DNA from: Hellea sp.
GTDB lineage: Bacteria > Pseudomonadota > Alphaproteobacteria > Caulobacterales > Maricaulaceae
Assembly (NCBI GenBank): GCA_028224375.1
Contig: JAOIVW010000016.1
Coordinates: forward strand, 1-64,000
Length of the DNA: 64,000 nt
Direction: 5' to 3'
The translations under genes and the position numbers were made by a program. The notes under the pieces were generated by a model. That model ran no database searches. It had not been told where the DNA came from and saw only the letters and a program-made list of their open reading frames with translations. Shown piece after piece: positions 45,344-53,988 of this stretch (within the stretch, counting starts at the first letter, position 1; every line of letters starts with the position of its first letter).

Positions 45344-48300
45344 TTATTCAGCTGGGGTCGGGAGAGGGGCGCTGTCCTTTTTCTTTAGGCCCTTTTGTTT
45401 ATCCGTTCCGCCAAATGTCCGAAAGAAACGCTTCTTCAGGACTGTTGGCATAGCAAGCAAGACGGGCGTAATAATCAAAGTCAGGATTGTCGCAAAGCCA
45501 AGCCCGCTGGACACAACATAAGAAATCGGTGCCCAGATATCGGATGTACTTGACCCGGCCGTTGAAAATTCACCTGTAAAGATGTTGGCTTGCCACCCCA
45601 AGACAAGCGGCATGAGGCCGACCACCGTTGTCAGCGTGGTAAGAATAACAGGCCGCAAACGCTGCGCCGCCGTGCGTAGCGCCGCATCTTCGGCAGAAAA
45701 GCCATTGGCAAGTAACCTTTGATAAGTGTCAATCAGGACGATATTATTATTCACCACAATTCCGGCCAAGGCGATAACGCCTGTCAGCACTAAAATCATT
45801 GAAATGTAAGGGTAGAACGTAAGCCCTAAAATTACGCCGAAGACTGATAGGACAACGGCTGAGAGCGTCAGGAAGACATGATAAAAGCTGTTGAACTGCA
45901 GCAGTAAAATAACGCCCATCATGAACATAATGGCCATAGCGGCATTCTTTCCGAACTGCGCGGCGGCGGCGTTTTCTTCAGCTTGGCCCAGAAATTTAAT
46001 TTGTGTGCCGGGCGGCAGTTCCGCTTCTTCATCGAACCATTTCTGCAACTCTTGAACCTGAACATTTGTAGCATAGCCTTTGCGCGTATTGCCTTGCACA
46101 ACATAGAAAGGGAGCAGGTCGCGGCGCTCAATTTTATCTTGGCGCGGTTTTGCCACGCGCTTGACGACAGATGATATGGGCAGGGCCCCTTGAGGCGTTT
46201 GAATACGCAGGCTATCGAGCTGTGCGAGGTCGCGGGAGGCGCTGGGGTAGCGCACGCGGATATCGACTTCTTCTTCAACATTAAGCGGACGGTATTGGCC
46301 AACAAGTGCGCCTTCGGTAATGAATTGTACAGCCGCGCCAATGCGTCCGACATCAAGCCCTAAACGTCCCGCTTCGGCGCGGTCCACAACAATCTCCCAA
46401 TCCACACCGGGCAGGGGCAAGCTGTCCTCAATCTCGTAAATACCTTCGATAGAGGCGAGCTCTTCGCGGACATAGAGCGCTGTTTCTCGAAGCTGCTCAC
46501 GGTTTTCTGACGAAATCTGTATGCCGATATCTTTATCGATCGGCGGGCCTTGATCAATGGCGGTAATTTCAGTGAGTACGCCGGGTATGCCCGTGCTGGC
46601 CTCTTCAAGCTCTTCGATAATATCTTCGAGGGGACGTGCGCGTTCCGCGAAGGGCAAGAGCTCTGTGTAGATGCGAACCGTTGAATCTATCGGGACGTTA
46701 GAGGGGCCGTTCAATCCCTCGCCGGCGCTTCCTCCGCCTGCTGCGGCGGGTCCTGCGACCGTATAGATAGACGACACCCCGTCAATTTTGACGATTCGGC
46801 TTTCAAGCTCTTTGGCGATGGCCAAGCTTTGCTCTGGCGTTGAGTTGCCGCGAGTGCGGGCCAGAACAAAAACTTGGTCGCTGGGCGTTTGCGTAAAGAA
46901 TTCAACGGGTTTTGGAGGCGGGCCTTTTACGCTGGCTTTGAACCCGCCAATAATGAGGAAGCCCAAGATTGCCATGGCTAGCATCACCAAGAGCGGAAAG
47001 CGGATAAGCTGCCGAATGAAGCGCGCGTAAACGCCCGTAAAACCTCTGAGCTTGGAGGGGTCGCCATCTGCACCCGCCAATAATGCTGCATTGGAGTTTG
47101 ACTTTTTCTTGGGCTTGAAGCCGATAACCGCGCCTAATGTCGGGAGGAATATCAATGCCATAAGCATAGAGGCGGTCAGGACATAAATCATTGTGCGCGG
47201 GAAATAAGCCATGAATTTGCCCGTAATCGTTTCCCAAAAGAGCAAGGGGATAAAGGCCGCTAAGGTCGTCGCCGTAGACGACACAATCGGCCAGAACATC
47301 CGCTCGCCCGCCATTTGGAAGGCTTCGCGGCGCGGCAGCCCTTCATCCATCTTTCGGTCTGCATATTCGATAATGACAATGGCGCTGTCGACCAAGACCC
47401 CCACTGACAGGATGAGGCCAAAGAGTATCATCATATTGATGGTTTCGCCTTGGACAAAGAATAAGAAAAACGCGATCAGGAAACTGGCGGGAATAGCCCA
47501 GCCCACAAATAAGGCCGAGCGCCAACCCAAAGCGGCGATACAAACGATAAAAACAAGGATAACAGCATTGATAATTGAGGACGATAATTCGCGCCGCATG
47601 TCGGTGATGTATACAGAGCGCGATTGGCTATATGTGACGTTCACCGTCTGAGGCCAATCATCGCGGGAGCTGATTTCATCGACAAGCTTTTGGACTAAGA
47701 GCGCCGTATCTAAAATATTCTCGCCTTGGCGTTTTGAGATTTCCAGAGAGACAGAGGTGCGTTGATTAAAGCGGGCAATGTTTTCGATATCTTTGTAACC
47801 GCTGCGCACTGTCGAAATATCGCTCATGCGGACGATGCTGTTATTCTCGCCGCGCCGGACGACGAGGTTGGACAGGTCATCAGGATTTTCAATCAGGCCC
47901 GGCAATTTGACGTTGAATTTGCCGCTATCGGTTTCAATCGCGCCCGCAGGAATGAGGCTGTTATTACGGCTGACGGCGAGGGAGATTTCATCAAAGGTAA
48001 TCCCTAAGCTTTCAACTTTGGACGGGTCTAATATGGCTTCGAGGACATCGATGCGCTCGCCAGATATCTTGGCCTCCAAGACTTGCGGCAGACTTTCCAA
48101 CCGTGATTGCAAGTCTTTAGCGCGTTTTTGAAGTTCTCGCTCAGGCACATCGCCCCAAAGATTGACAGTTATGATGGGCAGGGTCGATGTCGAGACTTCT
48201 TCGACGATGGGTTCTTGGGCTTCTAAAGGGAAGTCGGAGCGGGCGCGGTCAACCTTTTCCAGTACATCGCGAATGCCTTGGTCATGGTCATGTGAAATAT

Positions 48301-48598
48301 CAAATTCGATAATCACATAGGCCACATTGGTCGCAGCAATAGAATCGATTTGTTTGACGCCTTCAATGGATTTTAGCTGAGTTTCAAGCGGCCTGATAAG
48401 CAGGCGTTCCGCGTCCTCAGGCGAGATGCCCGGCAGAACGACTTGCACGTTAACGAAGGGCACAGGAATATCGGGTTCAGCATCAAGGGGCAGGCGGTCA
48501 AGCGCCAGCAAGCCGCCAATGACAGCAAAAATCATAATCCCAATCGTCATCCGCCAATTGCGGATAGAGAAGCCAACAATGCCGACAATGCCGCCCAT
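45344..48598 (-). CDS. RND family efflux permease (AcrB-like)
   Basis: A 1084-residue transporter with the twelve-span RND plan: N-terminal span then PLDAEPDIPVPFVNVQVVLPGISPEDAERLLIRPLE, a large porter loop, spans 2-6 with GLILSVGVLVDSAIVIIEYADRK, a second porter loop, and spans 8-12 with ALAGIVVNNNIVLIDTYQRL and TAAQRLRPVILTTLTTVVGLMPL. These match the hydrophobe/amphiphile efflux subgroup. It exports drugs, detergents or metabolites using the proton gradient. The adaptor gene is 2 bp upstream. No outer-membrane channel or regulator gene is adjacent, so a shared TolC-like channel is expected. Confidence 0.94.
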   Translation of the reverse strand: MGGIVGIVGFSIRNWRMTIGIMIFAVIGGLLALDRLPLDAEPDIPVPFVNVQVVLPGISPEDAERLLIRPLETQLKSIEGVKQIDSIAATNVAYVIIEFDISHDHDQGIRDVLEKVDRARSDFPLEAQEPIVEEVSTSTLPIITVNLWGDVPERELQKRAKDLQSRLESLPQVLEAKISGERIDVLEAILDPSKVESLGITFDEISLAVSRNNSLIPAGAIETDSGKFNVKLPGLIENPDDLSNLVVRRGENNSIVRMSDISTVRSGYKDIENIARFNQRTSVSLEISKRQGENILDTALLVQKLVDEISSRDDWPQTVNVTYSQSRSVYITDMRRELSSSIINAVILVFIVCIAALGWRSALFVGWAIPASFLIAFFLFFVQGETINMMILFGLILSVGVLVDSAIVIIEYADRKMDEGLPRREAFQMAGERMFWPIVSSTATTLAAFIPLLFWETITGKFMAYFPRTMIYVLTASMLMALIFLPTLGAVIGFKPKKKSNSNAALLAGADGDPSKLRGFTGVYARFIRQLIRFPLLVMLAMAILGFLIIGGFKASVKGPPPKPVEFFTQTPSDQVFVLARTRGNSTPEQSLAIAKELESRIVKIDGVSSIYTVAGPAAAGGGSAGEGLNGPSNVPIDSTVRIYTELLPFAERARPLEDIIEELEEASTGIPGVLTEITAIDQGPPIDKDIGIQISSENREQLRETALYVREELASIEGIYEIEDSLPLPGVDWEIVVDRAEAGRLGLDVGRIGAAVQFITEGALVGQYRPLNVEEEVDIRVRYPSASRDLAQLDSLRIQTPQGALPISSVVKRVAKPRQDKIERRDLLPFYVVQGNTRKGYATNVQVQELQKWFDEEAELPPGTQIKFLGQAEENAAAAQFGKNAAMAIMFMMGVILLLQFNSFYHVFLTLSAVVLSVFGVILGLTFYPYISMILVLTGVIALAGIVVNNNIVLIDTYQRLLANGFSAEDAALRTAAQRLRPVILTTLTTVVGLMPLVLGWQANIFTGEFSTAGSSTSDIWAPISYVVSSGLGFATILTLIITPVLLAMPTVLKKRFFRTFGGTDKQKGLKKKDSAPLPTPAE

Positions 48599-48600
48599 AA

Positions 48601-49686
48601 TTATTCAGTGGCTCCGTTAGAGCCGATGACTTTGGGGTCGACCTCGGTGCCGACAGAGACATAGTCCTGACCTTGGACGATCACGCGTGTGCTGTCGGGT
48701 AAGCCCGTCACCCATATGCCGCTTTCATCCTCGTCAATCTGCGTGACGGTGGCAAAGCCGACGCGGTTATCAGTATCGACATATCGCACGCCCAAGCTTC
48801 CGTCCGTATCCAGTGTAAGGATTTTGGACGGGACGTGCTGCGCTTTGACGGTTCCGGCTTTGATAGAGACCGTAGCTGTCACGCCGCCTTTCAGCGCATA
48901 GTTGGAATTAGGCACCTGTATTTCCGTGCGAAAGGTGCGTGTGGCGGTATTGGCATTAGCTTCGATGAAGCGAATTTTACCGGTGACATCTTCGCCCGTC
49001 GCGAGTTTGATGTCTGTCTGCTGACCTATTTTCATTTGGCCGACCTGAGTCTCTGTCAGTTCTACCGTAACGATAAGCGGGTTCATCTCAATGAGTTTGC
49101 CGCAAGCTTGACCCGGCAATAGATAGTCACCGACTTCGGCCATTTGTTCATCAAAAACACCGGAGAAGGGGGCGCGCATATTGACGTTATCAAGCTCGAT
49201 TTCTGCTTGCTTGACCGAGGCTTGCGCGCCGTCAACAGCCGCTTGAAGAGACATAAGCTGCACAGCAGAGCGGTAGCCCTTTTCAACAAGCGTTTTAGAG
49301 GATTGATAGTCGAGCTTCCTCGCCTCAAGATTGGCAGTGGCTTGATCCAAATTGGCTTGCCGGGCGTCCACATCTTGACGGCATAAGATTGTACCCGTGT
49401 TCGTGCGGCGGCCCTCAGTCACAGGGGTCGCGATGACGAGCCCTGCGGTTTCGGCCTTAATGTCCACTTCACGGTTCGCCTCAGTGCGGCCAAAAAGTTT
49501 GAAACTGTTTTGATGGTCTTCGGCCTCACGCGCTTCAACCACAACGGTAGGCGTTGGCGCTTCTTGCTCGACCGAGGAAACAGGCGGCGGAGCGTCATTG
49601 TTATCGCGGCCTGAATTATACCAAAACCATAGCGCAATGGCCAAAATTGCGCCCACCGCAAACAGATATGATTTGTTAATTTTCAT
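48601..49686 (-). CDS. RND efflux periplasmic adaptor (membrane fusion protein)
   Basis: A 361-residue adaptor. A single N-terminal span (LFAVGAILAIALWFWY) is followed by a lipoyl half (VDIKAETAGLVIATPVTEG), a helical hairpin (DVDARQANLDQATANLEARKLDYQSSK), the second lipoyl half (NVNMRAPFSGVFDEQMAEVGDYLLPGQ) and beta-barrel and membrane-proximal domains. Only one anchor and no lipobox, so an inner-membrane anchored HlyD/AcrA-type protein. It couples the downstream RND permease to an outer-membrane channel. Confidence 0.94.
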   Translation of the reverse strand: MKINKSYLFAVGAILAIALWFWYNSGRDNNDAPPPVSSVEQEAPTPTVVVEAREAEDHQNSFKLFGRTEANREVDIKAETAGLVIATPVTEGRRTNTGTILCRQDVDARQANLDQATANLEARKLDYQSSKTLVEKGYRSAVQLMSLQAAVDGAQASVKQAEIELDNVNMRAPFSGVFDEQMAEVGDYLLPGQACGKLIEMNPLIVTVELTETQVGQMKIGQQTDIKLATGEDVTGKIRFIEANANTATRTFRTEIQVPNSNYALKGGVTATVSIKAGTVKAQHVPSKILTLDTDGSLGVRYVDTDNRVGFATVTQIDEDESGIWVTGLPDSTRVIVQGQDYVSVGTEVDPKVIGSNGATE

Positions 49687-49849
49687 GGATGGCAGACGCC
49701 CTTATGTGGCGGAAGGTTTCTAGTCTTCAGTAATCTAGGGGTAACAGGCTGTAACGCAACGCACAATCCTGCAAAGGCAGCGGTCAGATTTGCATGGCTT
49801 TGCGCACAATACCTATTCAATCACAGTTATGATTTGACCTAAATCAGGC

Positions 49850-49877
49850 TTGACCCCCGCGCCGCCTTTAGTAGGGT
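49850..49877 (+). promoter_or_regulatory. putative promoter of pccB
   Basis: TTGACC (49850-49855), a 16-bp spacer and TAGGGT (49872-49877) sit 37 bp before the TTG start of pccB. A second TTGACC occurs 16 bp upstream at 49834-49839. Pattern match only. Confidence 0.4.
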
Positions 49878-49913
49878 GCGGCCCTTAAGCTTTAACGGGT
49901 TAGGGGAATAACT

Positions 49914-51446
49914 TTGAGCGATATATTAGATCAGCTGCAAGTGCGGCGAGACGAGGCGAAACTTGGCGGCGGAGAACGCCGTATCGAGGCCCAACATGCC
50001 AAAGGCAAGTTAACGGCGAGAGAGCGTCTGGAACTTCTGCTTGATCCTGACAGTTTTGAAGAATTTGACATGTTCGTCAAACATCGTTCCACCGATTTTG
50101 GGATGGAGAAAAAACATATAGCGGGCGACGGCGTTGTCACGGGATGGGGCACGATAAATGGGCGTAAGACATTTGTGTTTGCGCAAGATTTCACCGTCTT
50201 TGGCGGGAGCCTTTCCAAGACACATGCCGAGAAAATCTGCAAGGTCCAAGAGATGGCGATGAAGCAGGGCGCGCCGATTATCGGTCTCCAAGACAGCGGC
50301 GGGGCGCGCATCCAAGAAGGTGTCGCGGCGCTGGCGGGATACACAGATGTGTTTCAAAACAATATCTTAGCGTCAGGTGTTGTCCCGCAAATTAGCGTCA
50401 TCATGGGCCCAAGTGCTGGCGGGGCGGTTTATTCGCCTGCGCTAACGGATTTCATCTTTATGGTGCGCGATAGCTCATACATGTTTTTGACGGGGCCTGA
50501 TGTCCTTAAGACTGTGACCAATGAAATTGTGACGGCCGAAGAACTGGGCGGGGCCAAGACCCATACGACAAAATCCTCTGTCGCGGACGGCGCCTTTGAT
50601 AATGATATGGAAGCGCTGGCGGAAATTCGGCGGCTCTTTGATTTTCTCCCGCTCACTAACCGCGAAGGCTCTCCGACGCGGCCTTTCTTTGATAAGCATG
50701 ACCGCATTGATACCAGCCTTGATACGCTGGTGCCCGACAATCCGAACTTGCCTTATGATATGAAAGAACTGGTCGAGAAGCTCGCCGATGAGGGGGACTT
50801 CTTTGAGATACAGCGCGATTTTGCCAAGAATATTCTCTGCGGCTTTATTCGCCTTCAAGGGCAAACGGTTGGGATTATCGCTAATCAACCCACGGTGCTG
50901 GCGGGGTGCCTCGATAGTGATGCCTCTCGCAAGGCTGCGCGTCATGTGCGCTTTTGTGATGCCTTTGAAATCCCAATTTTGACGCTCGTCGATGTGCCGG
51001 GCTTCTTGCCGGGGACAAGCCAAGAATTTGGCGGCGTGATTAAGCACGGCGCGAAATTGCTCTATGCTTACGGCGAAGCGACTGTGCCCAAAGTCACCGT
51101 CATTACCCGCAAAGCTTATGGCGGGGCCTATTGCGTGATGGCGCCCAAACATTTGCGCGGCGATATCAACTATGCCTGGCCCACAGCCCAAATTGCGGTG
51201 ATGGGGGCCAAAGGCGCAGTAGAAATCCTGCACCGCAAAGATTTAGCTGACGTGGAAAAGAACGCCGCCCATATCGCGGACTATGAAGACAAATTCCTAA
51301 GCCCGTTCCGCGCCGCAGAACTCGGCTATATTGACGAGGTCATTCAGCCGCAATCAACACGGAAGAGGGTGAACAGGGCCTTTGCGATGCTAAAGGATAA
51401 GCAATTAGAGAACCCATGGAAGAAACATGGGAACTTGCCGCTTTAG
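49914..51446 (+). CDS. pccB: propionyl-CoA carboxylase beta subunit
   Basis: A 510-residue carboxyltransferase. It begins at a TTG with AGGGGA about seven bases upstream; the sequence [19 protein letters not shown] is the normal family start. Landmarks: [82 protein letters not shown] and the C-terminal [17 protein letters not shown]...[13 protein letters not shown]. It transfers carboxyl from biotin to propionyl-CoA. pccA lies 2.5 kb downstream, separated by accessory genes. The last 76 bases of the gene recur in diverged form at 51983-52058. Confidence 0.96.
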   Translation: MSDILDQLQVRRDEAKLGGGERRIEAQHAKGKLTARERLELLLDPDSFEEFDMFVKHRSTDFGMEKKHIAGDGVVTGWGTINGRKTFVFAQDFTVFGGSLSKTHAEKICKVQEMAMKQGAPIIGLQDSGGARIQEGVAALAGYTDVFQNNILASGVVPQISVIMGPSAGGAVYSPALTDFIFMVRDSSYMFLTGPDVLKTVTNEIVTAEELGGAKTHTTKSSVADGAFDNDMEALAEIRRLFDFLPLTNREGSPTRPFFDKHDRIDTSLDTLVPDNPNLPYDMKELVEKLADEGDFFEIQRDFAKNILCGFIRLQGQTVGIIANQPTVLAGCLDSDASRKAARHVRFCDAFEIPILTLVDVPGFLPGTSQEFGGVIKHGAKLLYAYGEATVPKVTVITRKAYGGAYCVMAPKHLRGDINYAWPTAQIAVMGAKGAVEILHRKDLADVEKNAAHIADYEDKFLSPFRAAELGYIDEVIQPQSTRKRVNRAFAMLKDKQLENPWKKHGNLPL

Positions 51447-51680
51447 ATGCCGACTGTTTTAAGATGGAAAGGGTATATTTTTCTCTTTTACGCGAAAGAG
51501 GAAGACCGGCCTCATATTCACATCTACAAACAAGGGGCACAGGCCAAAATTTGGCTAGACACACTTGGTTTTCACAATCATCGAAACTTTAGCCATAAGG
51601 ATCTAAATGTGATAAGAAAGAAAGTAGAAGCAGAGAAAGAGACTTTATTGGAGGCTTGGAATGACTTCTTCGCAAACTGA
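51447..51680 (+). CDS. DUF4160 family protein
   Basis: A 77-residue protein whose ATG follows the pccB stop with no gap. It matches DUF4160: PTVLRWKGYIFLFYAKEEDRPHIHIYKQG, AKIWLDTLGFHNHRNFSHKDLNVIRK. DUF4160 genes are normally paired with DUF2442 genes, as here (20-base overlap), and are often suspected of toxin-antitoxin-like or regulatory roles, which is not demonstrated. Zero spacing to pccB and the copied pccB tail behind the pair show that this two-gene unit was inserted. Confidence 0.88.
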   Translation: MPTVLRWKGYIFLFYAKEEDRPHIHIYKQGAQAKIWLDTLGFHNHRNFSHKDLNVIRKKVEAEKETLLEAWNDFFAN

Positions 51681-51954
51681 ATGGTCAGAAAGTGCAACTG
51701 ACGTCATTCATGTCGAAATAGGTATGGGTGATTTCACCCTATGTTTGCGCGATGGCCGCAAAATAACCTCGCCTATGTGGTGGTATCCGCGTCTGCAAGA
51801 GGCCACAGTTAAACAACGCCAAGACTGGGAAATCTTGCCGCTTATGGATGGTGTGGCATGGTTTGAAATCGATGAATTTATAGGCGTTGCGGGAGTGTTA
51901 AAAGGCGGACCATGCAAAGGTGCAAAACCGCCTGTTATGGATGCGGCGGAATGA
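51661..51954 (+). CDS. DUF2442 family protein
   Basis: A 97-residue partner of the DUF4160 protein. Recognisable parts are IHVEIGMGDFTLCLRDGRKITSPMWWYPRLQEAT and GVAWFEIDEFIGVAGVL, the DUF2442 pattern of a small beta-sheet with a W-F/Y-P-x-L motif. Its start overlaps the DUF4160 gene and its TGA stop overlaps an ATG (ATGA, 51951-51954) that is in frame with the following pccB-tail copy. The C-terminus (KGGPCKGAKPPVMDAAE) is longer than usual. Function unknown. Confidence 0.85.
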   Translation: MTSSQTEWSESATDVIHVEIGMGDFTLCLRDGRKITSPMWWYPRLQEATVKQRQDWEILPLMDGVAWFEIDEFIGVAGVLKGGPCKGAKPPVMDAAE

Positions 51955-52058
51955 TGAGAGAGTTGAGCACAATGGAGCGCGTGAACAGGGCCTTCGCGAT
52001 GTTGAAGGATAGGCAATTAGAGAACCTGTGGAAGACCCATGGGAACTTGCCGTTGTGA
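51951..52058 (+). pseudogene. diverged copy of the pccB 3' end (35-codon remnant frame)
   Basis: From about 51966 to 52058 the sequence repeats the last codons of pccB: after position 51983 about 64 of 76 bases match 51371-51446 by hand alignment. The frame opens at the ATGA overlap and reads ...[15 protein letters not shown]...HGNLPL-stop against pcc[16 protein letters not shown]...HGNLPL-stop. The stop is TGA instead of TAG. It is a 3' fragment only; upstream pccB sequence is absent, so not a gene in itself. Confidence 0.9.
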
Positions 52059-52069
52059 GTATTAAATAA

Positions 52070-52936
52070 ATGAAGCCTTATGTTCATAATTTTACAATCG
52101 CGGCCATTGTAGGCGTTCTTGTCGGTTTTTTTGTAACTTTTATTGAAACTTCTGAGACAATTACTTTGGAGATCGCCGATATATTTCCGTTAATCGCAAT
52201 CTTAGCTTCTTTAGCCGGCGTGCTTGGAGCTTTTTACGGTTTAAGGAAGTCTTCGCTTTCAGATATTGAGGTCGAGAGTGAGCTAGTAAGAGAAGATATA
52301 AAGAAAATAAGAAAAAAAATTGAAAAATCGAAAGATGAAGAAGCCGCCAAAAAATTGCGATCGCAAGAACAAATTCTGCGCGCAGAGTTAGATGAAAAGC
52401 TCAGTAACAAACTTCAAGAACTACTTAATGCAGACCCAACTGATTGGAAGTCAGTTTTACTAGAATCTAGAAGTCGGCTGCAAGAAGAAAAATTACGCTT
52501 AGCGGCTAGGTCAAGAGGTAGCCTTCATATAGCGTTATTCTTATCGCTTTTTCTAATTGTCACTTTAATAGGTTTAATTGTGTATACCATCATCTACGGC
52601 GGCCCAACTGATTTGCTTTCTATTGCTACACGCTACGGACCATTTTTAACTTTGTTTTTGTTAGTGCAAATATTAGCAGGCTTCTTCCTTAAGATGTATG
52701 CGCAAAGTGAGGCGGATATAGTGAAAAATAAGAATGAAGTTACCAATATTGAATTGAGGCTTACTGCTGGAACTATGGTAGCGTCATCTAAAGCTCATAT
52801 GGCTAAATTGGCAGAGGTTTTGATTTCTGAAGAAAGAAATTTTGTTCTTAATAAGAAAGAGAAATCCACGTTTTTACCAAATAATGACCACGTTAGCGAA
52901 TTACTAAAAACTATCCAAACTTTGGCCAAAAAATGA
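52070..52936 (+). CDS. membrane protein with cytoplasmic coiled coil, unknown function
   Basis: A 288-residue protein with two N-terminal spans (about 8-27 and 38-58), a long charged coiled coil (about 65-150: VREDIKKIRKKIEKSKDEEA...ILRAELDEKL), two more spans (about 155-180 and 192-212) and a helical tail. I recognise no domain. The gene is AT-rich and begins 11 bases after the pccB-tail copy; its TGA overlaps the ATG of a copied pccA head (ATGA, 52933-52936). Topology and company suggest an accessory, perhaps defence-associated, membrane protein, but there is no direct evidence. Confidence 0.65.
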   Translation: MKPYVHNFTIAAIVGVLVGFFVTFIETSETITLEIADIFPLIAILASLAGVLGAFYGLRKSSLSDIEVESELVREDIKKIRKKIEKSKDEEAAKKLRSQEQILRAELDEKLSNKLQELLNADPTDWKSVLLESRSRLQEEKLRLAARSRGSLHIALFLSLFLIVTLIGLIVYTIIYGGPTDLLSIATRYGPFLTLFLLVQILAGFFLKMYAQSEADIVKNKNEVTNIELRLTAGTMVASSKAHMAKLAEVLISEERNFVLNKKEKSTFLPNNDHVSELLKTIQTLAKK

Positions 52937-52998
52937 TAAAAAAAATACTCATAGCGAACCGGGGCGAGATTGCTTGCAGTGTGATTAAGACCGCCCAA
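52933..52998 (+). pseudogene. diverged copy of the pccA 5' end (first 22 codons)
   Basis: Codons MIKKILIANRGEIAC-S-VIKTAQ match the true pccA start at 53994 (MIKKILIANRGEIAC-R-VIKTAQ). By hand count 7 of 66 bases differ but only one residue changes. Homology stops abruptly after codon 22, where a palindromic repeat begins. The frame runs on through the repeat as a 68-codon chimera to a TAA at 53137-53139, directly before the next ATG. Not a functional carboxylase gene. Confidence 0.9.
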
Positions 52999-53010
52999 TT
53001 ACTCCCACTC

Positions 53011-53106
53011 GTCATAGGCCGACTTGATCGGCCTACCCATATGGCGAAGGTTGCTTCAAGTATTGGGTTTGGCCGTATGGGTCACCCGATCAAGTCGGGT
53101 GATGAC
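53011..53106. repeat. palindromic dispersed repeat between pccA-head copy and TIR gene
   Basis: GTCATAGGCCGACTTGATCGGCC... (53011-53042) and ...CACCCGATCAAGTCGGGTGATGAC (to 53106) form large imperfect inverted arms, each with an internal hairpin (GGCCGACTTGATCGGCC; CACCCGATCAAGTCGGGTG). The GATCAAGTCGGGTGATGAC motif is a familiar alphaproteobacterial intergenic repeat. Its left edge lies 12 bases after the pccA-head copy ends. Confidence 0.75.
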
Positions 53107-53139
53107 GTGGTGGCGCGGAATGAATTTGGGAGAGATTAA

Positions 53140-53988
53140 ATGAAAGTTTTTCTAAGCTGGTCAGGTGAGTACTCACGTGACGTAGCTTCACTCTTTTCTG
53201 ACTGGATTCCTTGTGTTTTGCAGCAGGTAGATATTTTCATGTCAACAAATGCAATTGACGCGGGAGATCGTTGGAACGACGTTATAAGCGCAGCTCTAGA
53301 TGATATCGATTTTGGGCTGTTGTTTGTTACAGATGATAACAAAGAAAAGCCTTGGTTGTTATTCGAAGCGGGTGCTCTTGCAAAGAATGTATCGCGATCC
53401 AAGGTTATACCAATACTGATTGACGCTAAAGAAATTGACCTTAGCAAAAGTCCTCTGTTCGGTTTCCAGTATTCTGAAATGACCAAAGACGGAATATTTG
53501 GAGTTATGCGTAGTATCTACAACAGCCTGCCTGAACCGATTATTGACCGAGACACATTGACTAAATGTTTAGAAAAATGGTGGGCAGACCTCGAAAAGAA
53601 CTTTGGGGATTTAAAAAAACCTAAACCTGTCATTAAGAAAAAAAATCTGTCGGAAGGTGATAGAATTGAACGCATAGAGGAAACAATGTCAGATATGCTT
53701 ACAATGCTCTCAAGAATGTCAAGAAATCCAAACCAGTCCTTACATTCTAACAGACCTACGACATCACTTTTTCCTTCAAAAGAAACAGGAAGATCTCGTC
53801 TCACGTCTAAAGTTTTAGCAGCAATGAAAAGAGATGAACTAGTTGATTATATTGAGATTTGCGACTCATACGAAGAGCTTGAAGAAATTCAAAATGCGAT
53901 CATAACATCGGATTGGATGGCCTCGAATATGAAAAAAGACTTCCTAAAAATAATATCCGACAAGAGAGGTCAGTTCTTTTTAAAATGA
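53140..53988 (+). CDS. TIR-like domain protein, candidate defence effector
   Basis: A 282-residue protein. Residues 1-125 match bacterial TIR-like (TIR_2 type) domains: KVFLSWSGEYSRDVASLFSDW at the first strand and helix, DAGDRWNDVISAALDDIDFGLLFVT, and PWLLFEAGALAKN with the probable catalytic Glu76. Such domains hydrolyse NAD or make nucleotide signals in anti-phage systems. A linker rich in Lys and a short coiled coil (ERIEETMSDMLTMLSRM) lead to a C-terminal helical domain of about 70 residues that I do not recognise. GGGAGA precedes the ATG. AT-rich; its stop overlaps the pccA start (ATGA, 53985-53988). No sensor gene is evident. Confidence 0.8.
   Translation: MKVFLSWSGEYSRDVASLFSDWIPCVLQQVDIFMSTNAIDAGDRWNDVISAALDDIDFGLLFVTDDNKEKPWLLFEAGALAKNVSRSKVIPILIDAKEIDLSKSPLFGFQYSEMTKDGIFGVMRSIYNSLPEPIIDRDTLTKCLEKWWADLEKNFGDLKKPKPVIKKKNLSEGDRIERIEETMSDMLTMLSRMSRNPNQSLHSNRPTTSLFPSKETGRSRLTSKVLAAMKRDELVDYIEICDSYEELEEIQNAIITSDWMASNMKKDFLKIISDKRGQFFLK

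Noticed and set aside
49687-49913. Riboswitch upstream of pccB
   Set aside because: No cobalamin-box or other conserved riboswitch core is seen; only promoter-like hexamers.
52933-53139. 68-codon frame as an independent gene
   Set aside because: Its first 22 codons are a copied pccA head and the rest lies in a palindromic repeat; it is described as a remnant instead.
51447-53988. Prophage or integrative element between pccB and pccA
   Set aside because: No integrase, transposase, phage structural or conjugation gene is present, and the boundaries are partial core-gene copies instead of attachment sites at a tRNA.
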